Below are positions 23,845 through 33,060 of a DNA stretch of 64,000 bases, in pieces. A model generated the notes under the pieces. It saw nothing but the letters and a program-made list of their open reading frames with translations. It was not told the DNA's origin and made no database searches. Source of the DNA: Chersky-840 sp963810195 (lineage in GTDB: Bacteria; Actinomycetota; Acidimicrobiia; Acidimicrobiales; UBA8190); NCBI GenBank assembly GCA_963810195.1, contig CAWEMO010000002.1:682001-746000 (forward strand), read 5' to 3'. The translations under genes and the position numbers were made by a program. How positions within the stretch are numbered: position 1 is the first letter of the stretch; the number at the start of each line of letters is the position of its first letter.

Positions 23845-25467
23845 TCAACCCACCGGTGACTGCGTGGTGACGATGGCGTTCGCCCAGGGGTAGTCGGGCT
23901 TGCCGCTCGGGGAGCGCTCGATCTTGTCCACCACGTGCAGCTGTCGAGGCACCTTGTAGCCCGCCACGTGCTGGCGGCAGTGCTCCTGGACGACTTCGAG
24001 CGACGGGGCGGCGCGTCCGGGGCGGGGCTCGACGATGGCCGCCACACGCTGGCCGAAGCGCTCGTCGGGCGCGCCCACGACGATGGCGTCCATGACGTCG
24101 GGGTGCGACCGGACCACGGCCTCGACCTCTTCGGGGAAGATCTTCTCGCCGCCGGAGTTGATGCAGATCGAGCCCCGGCCCAGCAGTGTCACCGATCCGT
24201 CGGCCTCCACGGTGGCGAAGTCGCCGGGCATCACGAACTTCTTGCCCTCGACGGTGATGAACACCTCGGCGCTCTTGACGGGGTCGTTGTAGTAGCCGAT
24301 GGGGATGTCGCCGGAGCGGGCGATCTTCCCGATCACTCCCGATCCGGGCTTCACGAGCTCGAGGTCCTCGTCGAACACGACGGTGCCGCCGGTCGAGGAC
24401 ACGGTGGGCCCGCTCTTCATGGCCGTCCCGCCGGGCTTGATCATCGAGATGCCGTTGTTGCCGGCCTCCGACGACCCGACGGCGTCGGTCATCACCAGGT
24501 TCGGGAACTGGGTGAAGAAGGCGTCTTTGACCGAGGGGGAGAACAGGGCCGCGGTCGAGGTGATGCCGATCAGCGACGACAGGTCGTACGAAACCCCAGG
24601 CTCGGTGAGCGCCTCGACGAGGGGCTTGCCCATGGCGTCGCCCGTGATCATGATCATGTTCACCTTCTCGCGCTCGATCAGGGCCCACACCTCGTGGGGA
24701 TCGAACTTGGGCACGAGGCAGATCCGGTTGCCCACGAAGCTCTGGCCCATCACGGCCCACTGCGACGCCCCGTGCATGAGGGGGGCGATGGGCAAGAAGG
24801 TGAGCTGGCCTCCGGCCGCGAGCCCCTTCTCGACCATCTGCTGCGGCCGGTCCATGCGCACGCCGGTGAGCGCGTCGATCCCTCCGCCGAGGGCGTAGAA
24901 GACGTTGCGGTGCGGCCACACCACGCCCTTGGGCATGCCGGTGGTCCCCCCCGTGTACAGGATGTAGAGGTCGTCGCCCGACCGTTGTGCGAAGTCGCGC
25001 TCGGGTGACCCACTGGCGACGGCCTGTTCGAAGTCGACGGCGTCGTGGCGCGGGTCGGTCTCGGCGCTGTCGTCGTCGATCACGATCACGTGGTGTAAGG
25101 CGGGGAGCTCGGGCAGCAGTGCCGCCACGCGGGGAGAGAACTGGCGCTGGTGCACGAGGGCGACGAGATCCGCGTTGGAGAACAGGTACCGCAGCTCGTC
25201 CTCCACGTAGCGGAAGTTGATGTTGATCCACACCGCCCGCAGCTTGAACACCGCCCAGGCCGTCTCGACCCACTCGACGCTGTTGAGCGCGTAGATGCCG
25301 ACGTGGTCCCCGGGGCCCACGCCCACCGAGGCGAGGTGATGGGCGAGGCGGTTGGCGCGCTCCTCCATCTGCCGGTAGGTGAGACGCCGCCCGTCGGTGA
25401 CCAGGTACTCGCGGTCGGGGAAGGCGTCGGCAGCGGCCTCGAACAGGTCCGCGAGGTTGAAGTCCAC
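23845..25467 (-). CDS. fadD19: FadD19-like steroid side-chain acyl-CoA ligase
   Basis: A 540-residue adenylate-forming ligase. The P-loop is YTGGTTGMPKG (171-181); later come FLPIAPLMHGASQWAVMGQ, TDAVGSSEAGNNG (the adenine/substrate loop), KFVMPGDFATVEADGSVTLLGRGSICINSGGEKIFPEEVE, and the C-terminal lysine loop ERSPSGKPDYPWA. Its length and the unusual GDDLYILYTGGTTG...VVWPH blocks match FadD19, which activates C27 cholestenoate-type acids at the start of side-chain beta-oxidation. The GTG at 25465-25467 is preferred because MDFNLADLFE is the family N-terminus; a TTG 9 bases upstream is the alternative. There is little Shine-Dalgarno, and a KstR-like box begins 12 bases upstream, so the transcript may be nearly leaderless. 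Confidence 0.85.
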   Translation of the reverse strand: MDFNLADLFEAAADAFPDREYLVTDGRRLTYRQMEERANRLAHHLASVGVGPGDHVGIYALNSVEWVETAWAVFKLRAVWININFRYVEDELRYLFSNADLVALVHQRQFSPRVAALLPELPALHHVIVIDDDSAETDPRHDAVDFEQAVASGSPERDFAQRSGDDLYILYTGGTTGMPKGVVWPHRNVFYALGGGIDALTGVRMDRPQQMVEKGLAAGGQLTFLPIAPLMHGASQWAVMGQSFVGNRICLVPKFDPHEVWALIEREKVNMIMITGDAMGKPLVEALTEPGVSYDLSSLIGITSTAALFSPSVKDAFFTQFPNLVMTDAVGSSEAGNNGISMIKPGGTAMKSGPTVSSTGGTVVFDEDLELVKPGSGVIGKIARSGDIPIGYYNDPVKSAEVFITVEGKKFVMPGDFATVEADGSVTLLGRGSICINSGGEKIFPEEVEAVVRSHPDVMDAIVVGAPDERFGQRVAAIVEPRPGRAAPSLEVVQEHCRQHVAGYKVPRQLHVVDKIERSPSGKPDYPWANAIVTTQSPVG

Positions 25468-25478
25468 GGGACCCAAAC

Positions 25479-25492
25479 TAGAACAAGTTCCC
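25479..25492. promoter_or_regulatory. KstR-like operator at the fadD19-like gene
   Basis: TAGAACAAGTTCCC matches TnnAACnnGTTnnA except for the last base. It begins 12 bases upstream of the chosen GTG start on the reverse strand. A site this close to the start would overlap the promoter or block early elongation, consistent with direct repression. Confidence 0.6.
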
Positions 25493-25578
25493 GTCGAGGG
25501 GACAACCGGGGGGCCGGATGGGGTGACGCCGCCGACGAGGCGCCGCAGGGTCCCGGCCCCGACAGGAGCCGGGCACGC

Positions 25579-27480
25579 TCACGACAGCTGCAGGCGGTCG
25601 CGCTCGGTCACGAGCGCCTGGGTCACGGCGGCGGCGATGCCGGGCCCGTCCAGGCCGAGCTCGGTGAGGATCCCGTCGGGTTTGCCCTGGGGGATGTAGC
25701 GCGAAGGCACCCCGAGCACGCACACGGGGGGAAGGGGGTGGGGGATCTCGGTGAGCTGACGCATGGCATCGGCGAGGAACGTTCCCGCGCCACCCACGCG
25801 GATGCCGTCCTCCACCATGACGACCAGGCCGTGGGCGGCGGCGTCGGTGAGCATGGCAGGGTCGGGGGGCGACACCACCCGGACGTCCCAGACGGTGGCA
25901 TCGACACCCTCGGCAGCCAACTTTCCCGCTGCCTCCTCGGCCGCCTCGACCATCTTGCCCACGGCGAGCAGGCACACGGTGCCGTCGCCCCGGTGGATCC
26001 GGCGCGCCGACAGGCCCCTGCCCACCGCGCCGTCGCCGGCCTGACGAGCCGGCGTCTTCGGGAACCGGATGGCCGAGGGGCCCGACAGGCTGAGCGCTTC
26101 TTCGAGCATCACCCCCACCTCCTGGGCCGACGACGGGGCGAAGACGGTCATCCCCGGGATCGAGAGCGTGAGGGACATGTCGAGAACGCCGTGGTGGCTG
26201 GGCCCGTCGTCACCGGTGATGCCGGCGCGGTCCAACGCGAAGACCACGGGGAGGCCATGGAGCCCGACGTCGAGGTTGGCCTGGTCGAAGGCGCGGCTGA
26301 AGAAGGTGGAATAGATGGCGACGACCGGCCGCAGTCCCGCCATGGCCATGCCGGCGGCGGCCGTGACGGCGTGCTGTTCGGCGATGCCCACGTCGAGGAA
26401 CCGGTCGGGGAACTCGGCCTGGAAGGGGAGGAGCCCGGTGGGCCCGGGCATGGCAGCGGTGATGGCCACCACCTCGGGACGCCGCCGTGCGGCGTCGAGC
26501 ACGGCGCGGGTGAAGGCATCGGTGTAGGTCGCGGGCGCGATGGTGGCCGAGGGGGCGACGGCGGTGGGTTGCACCTTGAAGTCGTGGAGGCGCTGGACCT
26601 CGTCCTCCTCGGCGGGTGCGTACCCCCGCCCCTTCTGGGTGAGGACGTGGACGACGATCGGACCGCCCCATTCGGTGGCGTGTGCGAGCGCCTGCTCCAT
26701 TCCGGCGATGTCGTGGCCGTCGATGGGGCCGGCGTATCGGACCCCGAGAGCCTCGAAGAAGGTGTGGGGGGTGACGATCTCGCGCACCGCGCTCGTGACC
26801 CCGTGGAGGCTCGAGTAGGCGAGCCCACCCAGTCCGGGGATGGCGCGCAGGACGTGGCGGGCCCGCTCGCGGGCGTGGACGTAGGAAGGGCTCAGGCGCA
26901 GATGAGTGAGACCGGCGGAGAGCCGGGAGATCGTCGGCGCGTACGACCGGCCGTTGTCGTTGAGCACGATGACGACGCGGGTGCCCGCATGCCCGATGTT
27001 GTTGAGCGCCTCGTAGGCCATGCCCCCCGTGAGCGACCCGTCCCCGAGGATCGCCACCACGCGCCGGTCGTCCTCGCCGCGGCGGTGCAGTCCCATGGCG
27101 ATGCCGTGGGCGTAGCTGAGCGCGGTGGAGGCGTGGCTGTTCTCGATCCAGTCGTGGGGCGACTCGGCACGCGACGGGTACCCGGACATCCCCCCGGGCT
27201 GGCGCAGCGTGGCGAAGGCGTCCTTGCGACCGGTGACGAGCTTGTGGACGTAGGTCTGGTGCCCGGTGTCCCACAGGATGACGTCATGCGGCGAGTCGAA
27301 GACGCGATGGACGGCCAGGGTGAGCTCCACGGCGCCGAGGTTCGACCCGAGGTGGCCGCCGTTGACGGTGACCCGGTCGACGATGCACGTCCGGATCTCC
27401 GCGGCGAGCTCGGTCAACTGCGCTTGCGACAGTTCGCGGAGGTCGGCGGGTTCGTGGATGTCGTCGAGGAGCATGGGCAC
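25579..27480 (-). CDS. dxs: 1-deoxy-D-xylulose-5-phosphate synthase
   Basis: A 633-residue DXS, full length for the family. Seen in order are GHLGSNLGAVELTLAVH, WDTGHQTYVHKLVTGRKD, HDWIENSHASTALSYAHG, the thiamine-diphosphate motif GDGSLTGGMAYEALNN, DNGRSYAP, the second-domain VAITAAMPGPTGL and FLDVGIAEQHAVTAAAGMA with the catalytic Glu, and DRAGITGDDGPSHHG. It condenses pyruvate with glyceraldehyde 3-phosphate in the cytosol to start the MEP isoprenoid pathway. Polyprenyl phosphates from that pathway feed cell-wall and GT-C glycosylation. A GTG at 27480 and an ATG six bases later are both plausible starts. It is divergent from the AIM24 gene over a 282-bp gap in which I saw only GGCGGACGCCGG-like repeats. 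Confidence 0.95.
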   Translation of the reverse strand: MPMLLDDIHEPADLRELSQAQLTELAAEIRTCIVDRVTVNGGHLGSNLGAVELTLAVHRVFDSPHDVILWDTGHQTYVHKLVTGRKDAFATLRQPGGMSGYPSRAESPHDWIENSHASTALSYAHGIAMGLHRRGEDDRRVVAILGDGSLTGGMAYEALNNIGHAGTRVVIVLNDNGRSYAPTISRLSAGLTHLRLSPSYVHARERARHVLRAIPGLGGLAYSSLHGVTSAVREIVTPHTFFEALGVRYAGPIDGHDIAGMEQALAHATEWGGPIVVHVLTQKGRGYAPAEEDEVQRLHDFKVQPTAVAPSATIAPATYTDAFTRAVLDAARRRPEVVAITAAMPGPTGLLPFQAEFPDRFLDVGIAEQHAVTAAAGMAMAGLRPVVAIYSTFFSRAFDQANLDVGLHGLPVVFALDRAGITGDDGPSHHGVLDMSLTLSIPGMTVFAPSSAQEVGVMLEEALSLSGPSAIRFPKTPARQAGDGAVGRGLSARRIHRGDGTVCLLAVGKMVEAAEEAAGKLAAEGVDATVWDVRVVSPPDPAMLTDAAAHGLVVMVEDGIRVGGAGTFLADAMRQLTEIPHPLPPVCVLGVPSRYIPQGKPDGILTELGLDGPGIAAAVTQALVTERDRLQLS

Positions 27481-27762
27481 CTATTCCGGGGGGCGCCCGT
27501 ACCGGCGGCCCTGCGTCACGCTACCGCGGACCACGCCGAAGAGGCACCTAGCCCCGGTCGAGGTAGGCCAGCGGCACGAGGGCGGGCGCACCCCGGGGAC
27601 GGCCAGGTGGGAGGCCCCCGGGGCAAGGGCCGATGAGCCCGGGAGGGGCCGACCGAGGCCAACGGCGAGCAATGACGGGCGGACGCCGGGGCGGAGGGGC
27701 AGACTCTGCGCGCAGGCGGCGTCCGTCGGCGGACGCCGGCACTGGATCGAGAGGAGCGTGCG

Positions 27763-28524
27763 ATGCAGGCCAACGTCAACGGGACGACGATGCCGATCCT
27801 GGAGATGGTGCTCGAACCGGGTGAGACCATCATCTCGACCCACGGCGACCTTTCGTGGATGACGGCCAACATGCAGCTCACCCAGACAACCAACACCGGT
27901 TCGGGCGGCGGGATCATGGGAGGGCTGAAGCGCATGGCGGGGGGCGGGGGCCTCCTGTTGACCCGCTACGAGGCGACGGGCGGGCAGGGGATGGTCAGCT
28001 TCGCCAGCAAGGTCCCGGGGCGGATCTTCCCCGTGGACGTCGGCCCGGGTCACGGGTTCATCGTCCATCGCCACGGTTGGGTGTGCGGGACCCCGGGCAT
28101 CACCCCGTCGGTCGCGTTGCAGCAGTCGTTCCGCGGGGGTCTGTGGGGCGGTGAGGGCTTCATCCTCCAGAAGCTCGAGGGTGAGGGCCAGGCGTGGATC
28201 GAGCTCTCCGGTGAGATCGCGACCTACGACCTCGCCGCGGGCCAGTCGCTCCTCGTCCATCCGGGCCACGTGGGCCTCTTCAACGACAGCGTGACCTTCT
28301 CGGTGATCCGGCTGCCCGGCATCGTGAACCGGTATTTCGGAGCAGACGGGCACCATCTCGTCTCGCTCACCGGACCGGGCAGCATCTGGCTGCAGTCGAT
28401 GCCACTGCCGGTGCTCGCCCACGCGTTGTCGGAGTACCTCGGCCGCGACGACTCCGGGCGTGACGCGGCCGCCGGGGGCATGGTCGGGGGAGTCCTCGGC
28501 AACGTCCTCGGCCGCCAGGTCTGA
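27763..28524 (+). CDS. AIM24/TIGR00266-family protein
   Basis: A 253-residue AIM24-family (DUF124) protein with the conserved order GETIISTHGDLSWMTANMQL, a Gly-rich GGGIMGGLKRMAGGGGLLLTRYEATG, GRIFPVDVGPGHGFIVHRHGWVCGTPGITPSVALQQS, EGEGQAWIELSGEIATYDL and a glycine-rich tail GGMVGGVLGNVLGRQV. The fold is a beta-prism of two repeats. Yeast AIM24 is mitochondrial, but the biochemical role of bacterial members is not established. A good ribosome site (GAGAGGAG) precedes the ATG. It is a single-gene unit, convergent with the thioesterase. Confidence 0.85.
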   Translation: MQANVNGTTMPILEMVLEPGETIISTHGDLSWMTANMQLTQTTNTGSGGGIMGGLKRMAGGGGLLLTRYEATGGQGMVSFASKVPGRIFPVDVGPGHGFIVHRHGWVCGTPGITPSVALQQSFRGGLWGGEGFILQKLEGEGQAWIELSGEIATYDLAAGQSLLVHPGHVGLFNDSVTFSVIRLPGIVNRYFGADGHHLVSLTGPGSIWLQSMPLPVLAHALSEYLGRDDSGRDAAAGGMVGGVLGNVLGRQV

Positions 28525-28583
28525 GGGCCTGTCCCGGCCCGAGGCCCGTCGGCCCGCGGCCCGTCAACTCCGAGCGCGCACGC

Positions 28584-28961
28584 TCACCGGGCCTTGGCGA
28601 GGAAGTCCCCTCTGTCGACCACGACACGCGTCATCTTCCCGGCCCCGACCAGGCCGGCGGCGTCGGTGGCGGTGACGGTGAAGACGAGACGGCGTCCCTC
28701 CACTTTTTCGAGTGTGGCCTCGGCCACGATGTTCGAGCCGGTGCGGACGGGGGCCAGATGGTCGAACTGGACGCGCACCCCGACGCTGGTCCGGCCCTCG
28801 CCGAGCTTCCCCGCCACGGCCAGGCAGGCCGCCTCCTCGCACAGGGCGACGAGCCGGGGCGTCGCCAGTACCGGGACGTCCCCCGAGCGCAGGGCCAGCG
28901 CGGTGTCGCTCTCGGCGACCACCATGGACGCGTGGGCGCTCAGGCCGGGCTCGACGGGCAC
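28584..28961 (-). CDS. Hotdog thioesterase, FlK-like
   Basis: A 125-residue single-domain hotdog protein: VPVEPGLSAHASMVVAESDTALALRSG, then VPVLATPRLVALCEEAACLAVAGKL, RTSVGVRVQFDHLAPVRTGSNIVAEATLEKVEGRRLVFTVTATDAAG. This is the FlK/fluoroacetyl-CoA thioesterase-like layout, in which the residues around the ATPRLV helix and the HLAP turn form the active site. It probably hydrolyses a small acyl-CoA. The GTG at 28961 gives the family's usual N-terminus; an ATG 36 bases inside is an alternative. The gene is divergent from tldD. Confidence 0.75.
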   Translation of the reverse strand: MPVEPGLSAHASMVVAESDTALALRSGDVPVLATPRLVALCEEAACLAVAGKLGEGRTSVGVRVQFDHLAPVRTGSNIVAEATLEKVEGRRLVFTVTATDAAGLVGAGKMTRVVVDRGDFLAKAR

Positions 28962-29144
28962 GGCGGTACGATACGAAAGTAAGGCGCCGCCGGCCACACG
29001 GCCGGCGGTCTGCGCGACCGGTCCGAGCCTGGCCGGCCCGAGGGGACGAGCCCGAGGTGCGTGGCCCACGGGGTGGTCCACGGGGGTGGGTGGTCCTCGG
29101 TCCTGGTCCGGGGAGGGCCCGGTCCGCGAAAGGAGAGCTGTCGG

Positions 29145-30555
<1,411 letters not shown>

Positions 30556-30563
<8 letters not shown>

Positions 30564-31941
30564 CACCGTTAGCCAGCCGGCCCGGGCGTCGGCGGCGGAG
30601 GGCGAGCTTCTCGAACTGGCCGTGCGCGTGGCGGGGTCGGCCAAGGACGGCGAGGAGCTCGAGGTCTACGTGTCACGCGGGGTGGAGACCGACGTGCGCG
30701 CCTACGAGGGCGAGGTGGAGTCGGTGTCCTCGGCGGCGTCGGCCGGCGTCGGAATCCGAGTCGTGGTCGGCGGGCGCCAGGGCTTCGCCTACGCAGGGAC
30801 TCTCGACGACGCGGTGCTGAGGCAGACACTCGCCGACGCTCGTGACAACGCCACCTTCGCGACCGCGGACGAACATGTCGGGCTGGCGGACCCCGACGGC
30901 GTCGCACCGGCGTCGCTCGACCTGTGGGACGACGAGGTGACACGGACCCCGAGTGCGGCCAAGGTGGAGATGGCACTCGAGCTCGAGCGCCGCGCACGCG
31001 GAGCCGATACCCGGGTGCGTCAGGTCGCGTTCGCCGACTACGGGGACATGGCGGCTGAGGCGGCCGTGGCCAGTTCGACGGGTATCACCGCTACGGCCAG
31101 GCGCACGGTGTGCAGCCTGGCGGTGGAGGCCATCGCCGGCGAAGAGGCCGACAGCCAGACCGGTGTCGGGTTCTCCGCGGCACGGGGCCCGGGAGCACTC
31201 GACCTCGACAAGGCGGTGGCCGATGCCGTGGAACGTTCCACTCGGATGCTGGGCGCCATCAAGGCGCGCTCGGGGCGGTGCGCGGTCGTGCTCGATCCGC
31301 GGGTGACGTCCACGGTGCTGGCGGTGGTGTCTTCCGCGCTCTCGGGCGAAGCCGTCACCAAAGGCCGCTCGTTCTTCGCCGACCGCGTCGGCGAAGAGGT
31401 TGCGGTGGCGTCACTGGTGTTGGTCGACGACCCCACCGATCCGCGTGCGTTCGGTGCGTCGACGCACGACGCCGAGGGCCTCGCCTGCCGTCGCAACGTG
31501 TTGATCGAGAACGGGGTGCTGCGCGGCTTCGTCTTCGACACCACCGCCGCACGGCGTGCGGGCGTTGCGTCGACGGCCTCGGCGGTGCGCGGAGGCTACG
31601 CCACGACACCGGTTTCCGGGTGCCGGGCGCTCCTGCTCTCGCCCGGGACGCTCGGGGCCCACGACATCCTGGCCGAGGTGGGAGAGGCCCTCTTCGTCCA
31701 GTCGATCACCGGGGTGCACTCGGGGGTCAACCCGGTGAGCGGCGACTTCTCGGTGGGGGCCGAGGGGCTCATGATCCGAGGCGGCGCGCTGGCCGAGCCC
31801 GTACGGGAGGTCACCATCGCGTCGACGTTGCAGCGCATGCTGCAATCGGTGCTGTACATCGGTTCGGACGTCGAGTGGCTCCCCGGTGTCGCCGCGGGCC
31901 AGACGCTGGCCATCGACGGGATGGCGCTGAGCGGTTCGTGA
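30556..31941 (+). CDS. tldE: TldE/PmbA subunit
   Basis: A 461-residue TldE/PmbA, partner of TldD. It shares the fold (VESVSSAASAGVGIRVVVGGRQGFAYAGTLDD, ALSGEAVTKGRSFFADRVGEEVA, RNVLIENGVLRGFVFDTTAARRAG, TGVHSGVNPVSGDFSVGAEGLMI) but lacks HExxxH, as expected for the non-catalytic subunit that gates access to TldD. The GTG start lies inside the end of tldD. It ends 59 bases before the convergent FmdB gene. Confidence 0.92.
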
Positions 31942-32000
31942 GGCCTGCCCCCTCGCGCCGGGAAAGGGTCGTGCCAACAGGGAACGCCCGAGGGACCGGC

Positions 32001-32375
32001 TCAGGAAGCGGCAGCAGCCGATCCGGTGGAGGTCTTCGCGTCCGGTTTCGACGACGAGCCTGCGCCTGAGGAATCCGAGGAATTCGACCCCGACGAGCCC
32101 GAGTCGGTCGAGGCCGCGACCTTTGCGTCGGACTTGTCGGACTTGTCGGACTTGTCGGACTTCTCCGCCTTGCCCGCCTTGTCGGATTTCTTCGACGCGG
32201 CGCGACTGTCGGTCTTGTAAAAGCCACTGCCCTTGAAGACGACGCCGACGGCCCCGAAGACCTTGCGCAACGGACCACCGCACGACGGGCACTTGGTCAG
32301 AGGATCGTCCCCGAACTTCTGCACGACGTCGTGATGCTGGCCGCAGGCCTTGCACTGGTACTCGTAGGTCGGCAT
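32001..32375 (-). CDS. FmdB-family zinc-ribbon protein with acidic/serine tail
   Basis: A 124-residue protein. The first ~40 residues form the FmdB putative regulatory zinc ribbon MPTYEYQCKACG...CPSCGG, with ligands Cys8, Cys11, Cys29 and Cys32. The family consensus FKGSGFYKTDSR follows at 47-58. The rest is low-complexity lysine-aspartate-serine sequence including SDKSDKSDKSD, coded by a 9-base tandem repeat. FmdB was named for a formamidase regulator, but no function is firmly established. The start at 32375 is set by the invariant MPTYEY N-terminus. It is divergent from moaC. Confidence 0.82.
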   Translation of the reverse strand: MPTYEYQCKACGQHHDVVQKFGDDPLTKCPSCGGPLRKVFGAVGVVFKGSGFYKTDSRAASKKSDKAGKAEKSDKSDKSDKSDAKVAASTDSGSSGSNSSDSSGAGSSSKPDAKTSTGSAAAAS

Positions 32376-32521
32376 GCGCGTCCTGGATCCTTTCCGACGC
32401 CCCGGAGGCCCCTTTGGCACTCGTCACCTTCGACTGCCAAGTCTACCGCCGTGGCCCAGGCTGTCGATCGTTGGCGGGCGGTCAGGACCGGGGAAGGCCC
32501 TGGTGACGTAGACTTCCGGCC

Positions 32522-33004
32522 GTGGTCGACCGAAGCCTGACGCACCTCGATCCCCTCGGGGGCGCCCGGATGGTGGACGTGACTCCCAAGGAGCCGACCC
32601 ACCGCAGGGCGCTCGCCCGCTGCAAGGTCATGATGGCCCCGGAGACGACGGCGAAAGTGGCGAGCAACGCCATCACCAAAGGTGACGTGCTCGGCGCGGC
32701 CCGCATCGCCGGGATCCAGGCCGCCAAGAGGACGCCGGATCTGATCCCGATGTGCAGGCCGCTGCTCGTGGGGGGCATCCACGTCAACTTCACGATCGGC
32801 GACAACTTCGTCGAGGTGGAGGCCCAGGTGGAGACGGTGGACCGGACGGGCGTCGAGATGGAGGCGCTCACCGCGTGCACCGTGGCAGCCCTGACGATCT
32901 ACGACATGTGCAAGTCGTCGGACCGCTCCATGAGCGTCGGGGAATTGGCGCTGTGGGAGAAGACGGGCGGTAGCGTCGGCACCTGGCGGCGACCGGCGCT
33001 CTAG
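32522..33004 (+). CDS. moaC: Cyclic pyranopterin monophosphate synthase MoaC
   Basis: A 160-residue MoaC, normal length, for the second step of molybdenum cofactor synthesis. Family blocks are present: GGARMVDVTPKEPTHRRALA, KGDVLGAARIAGIQAAKRTPDLIPMC, GVEMEALTACTVAALTIYDMCKS, with the catalytic Asp128 and Lys131 in YDMCK. The active-site histidine of the LIPxCHPL loop is Arg79 here (LIPMCRPLLVGG), an unusual change at a residue important in E. coli MoaC. No other moa gene is in the window. The start is a GTG. Confidence 0.88.
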   Translation: MVDRSLTHLDPLGGARMVDVTPKEPTHRRALARCKVMMAPETTAKVASNAITKGDVLGAARIAGIQAAKRTPDLIPMCRPLLVGGIHVNFTIGDNFVEVEAQVETVDRTGVEMEALTACTVAALTIYDMCKSSDRSMSVGELALWEKTGGSVGTWRRPAL

Positions 33005-33060
33005 ACGCCGGACCGTTCCCGCCGCCCGAGCGACCGGGACTCGGTGCCCGAGCCCGCGAC

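Noticed and set aside
25150..27636. An 828-residue forward frame across dxs and the fadD19-like gene
   Set aside because: It is antisense to full-length dxs with intact thiamine-diphosphate motifs; its repeats of HGD/GGV type come from the opposite strand's codon pattern.
29061..29144. A longer TldD beginning at 29061
   Set aside because: The extra 28 residues have no family character, while the GTG at 29145 has a proper ribosome site and gives the usual N-terminus.
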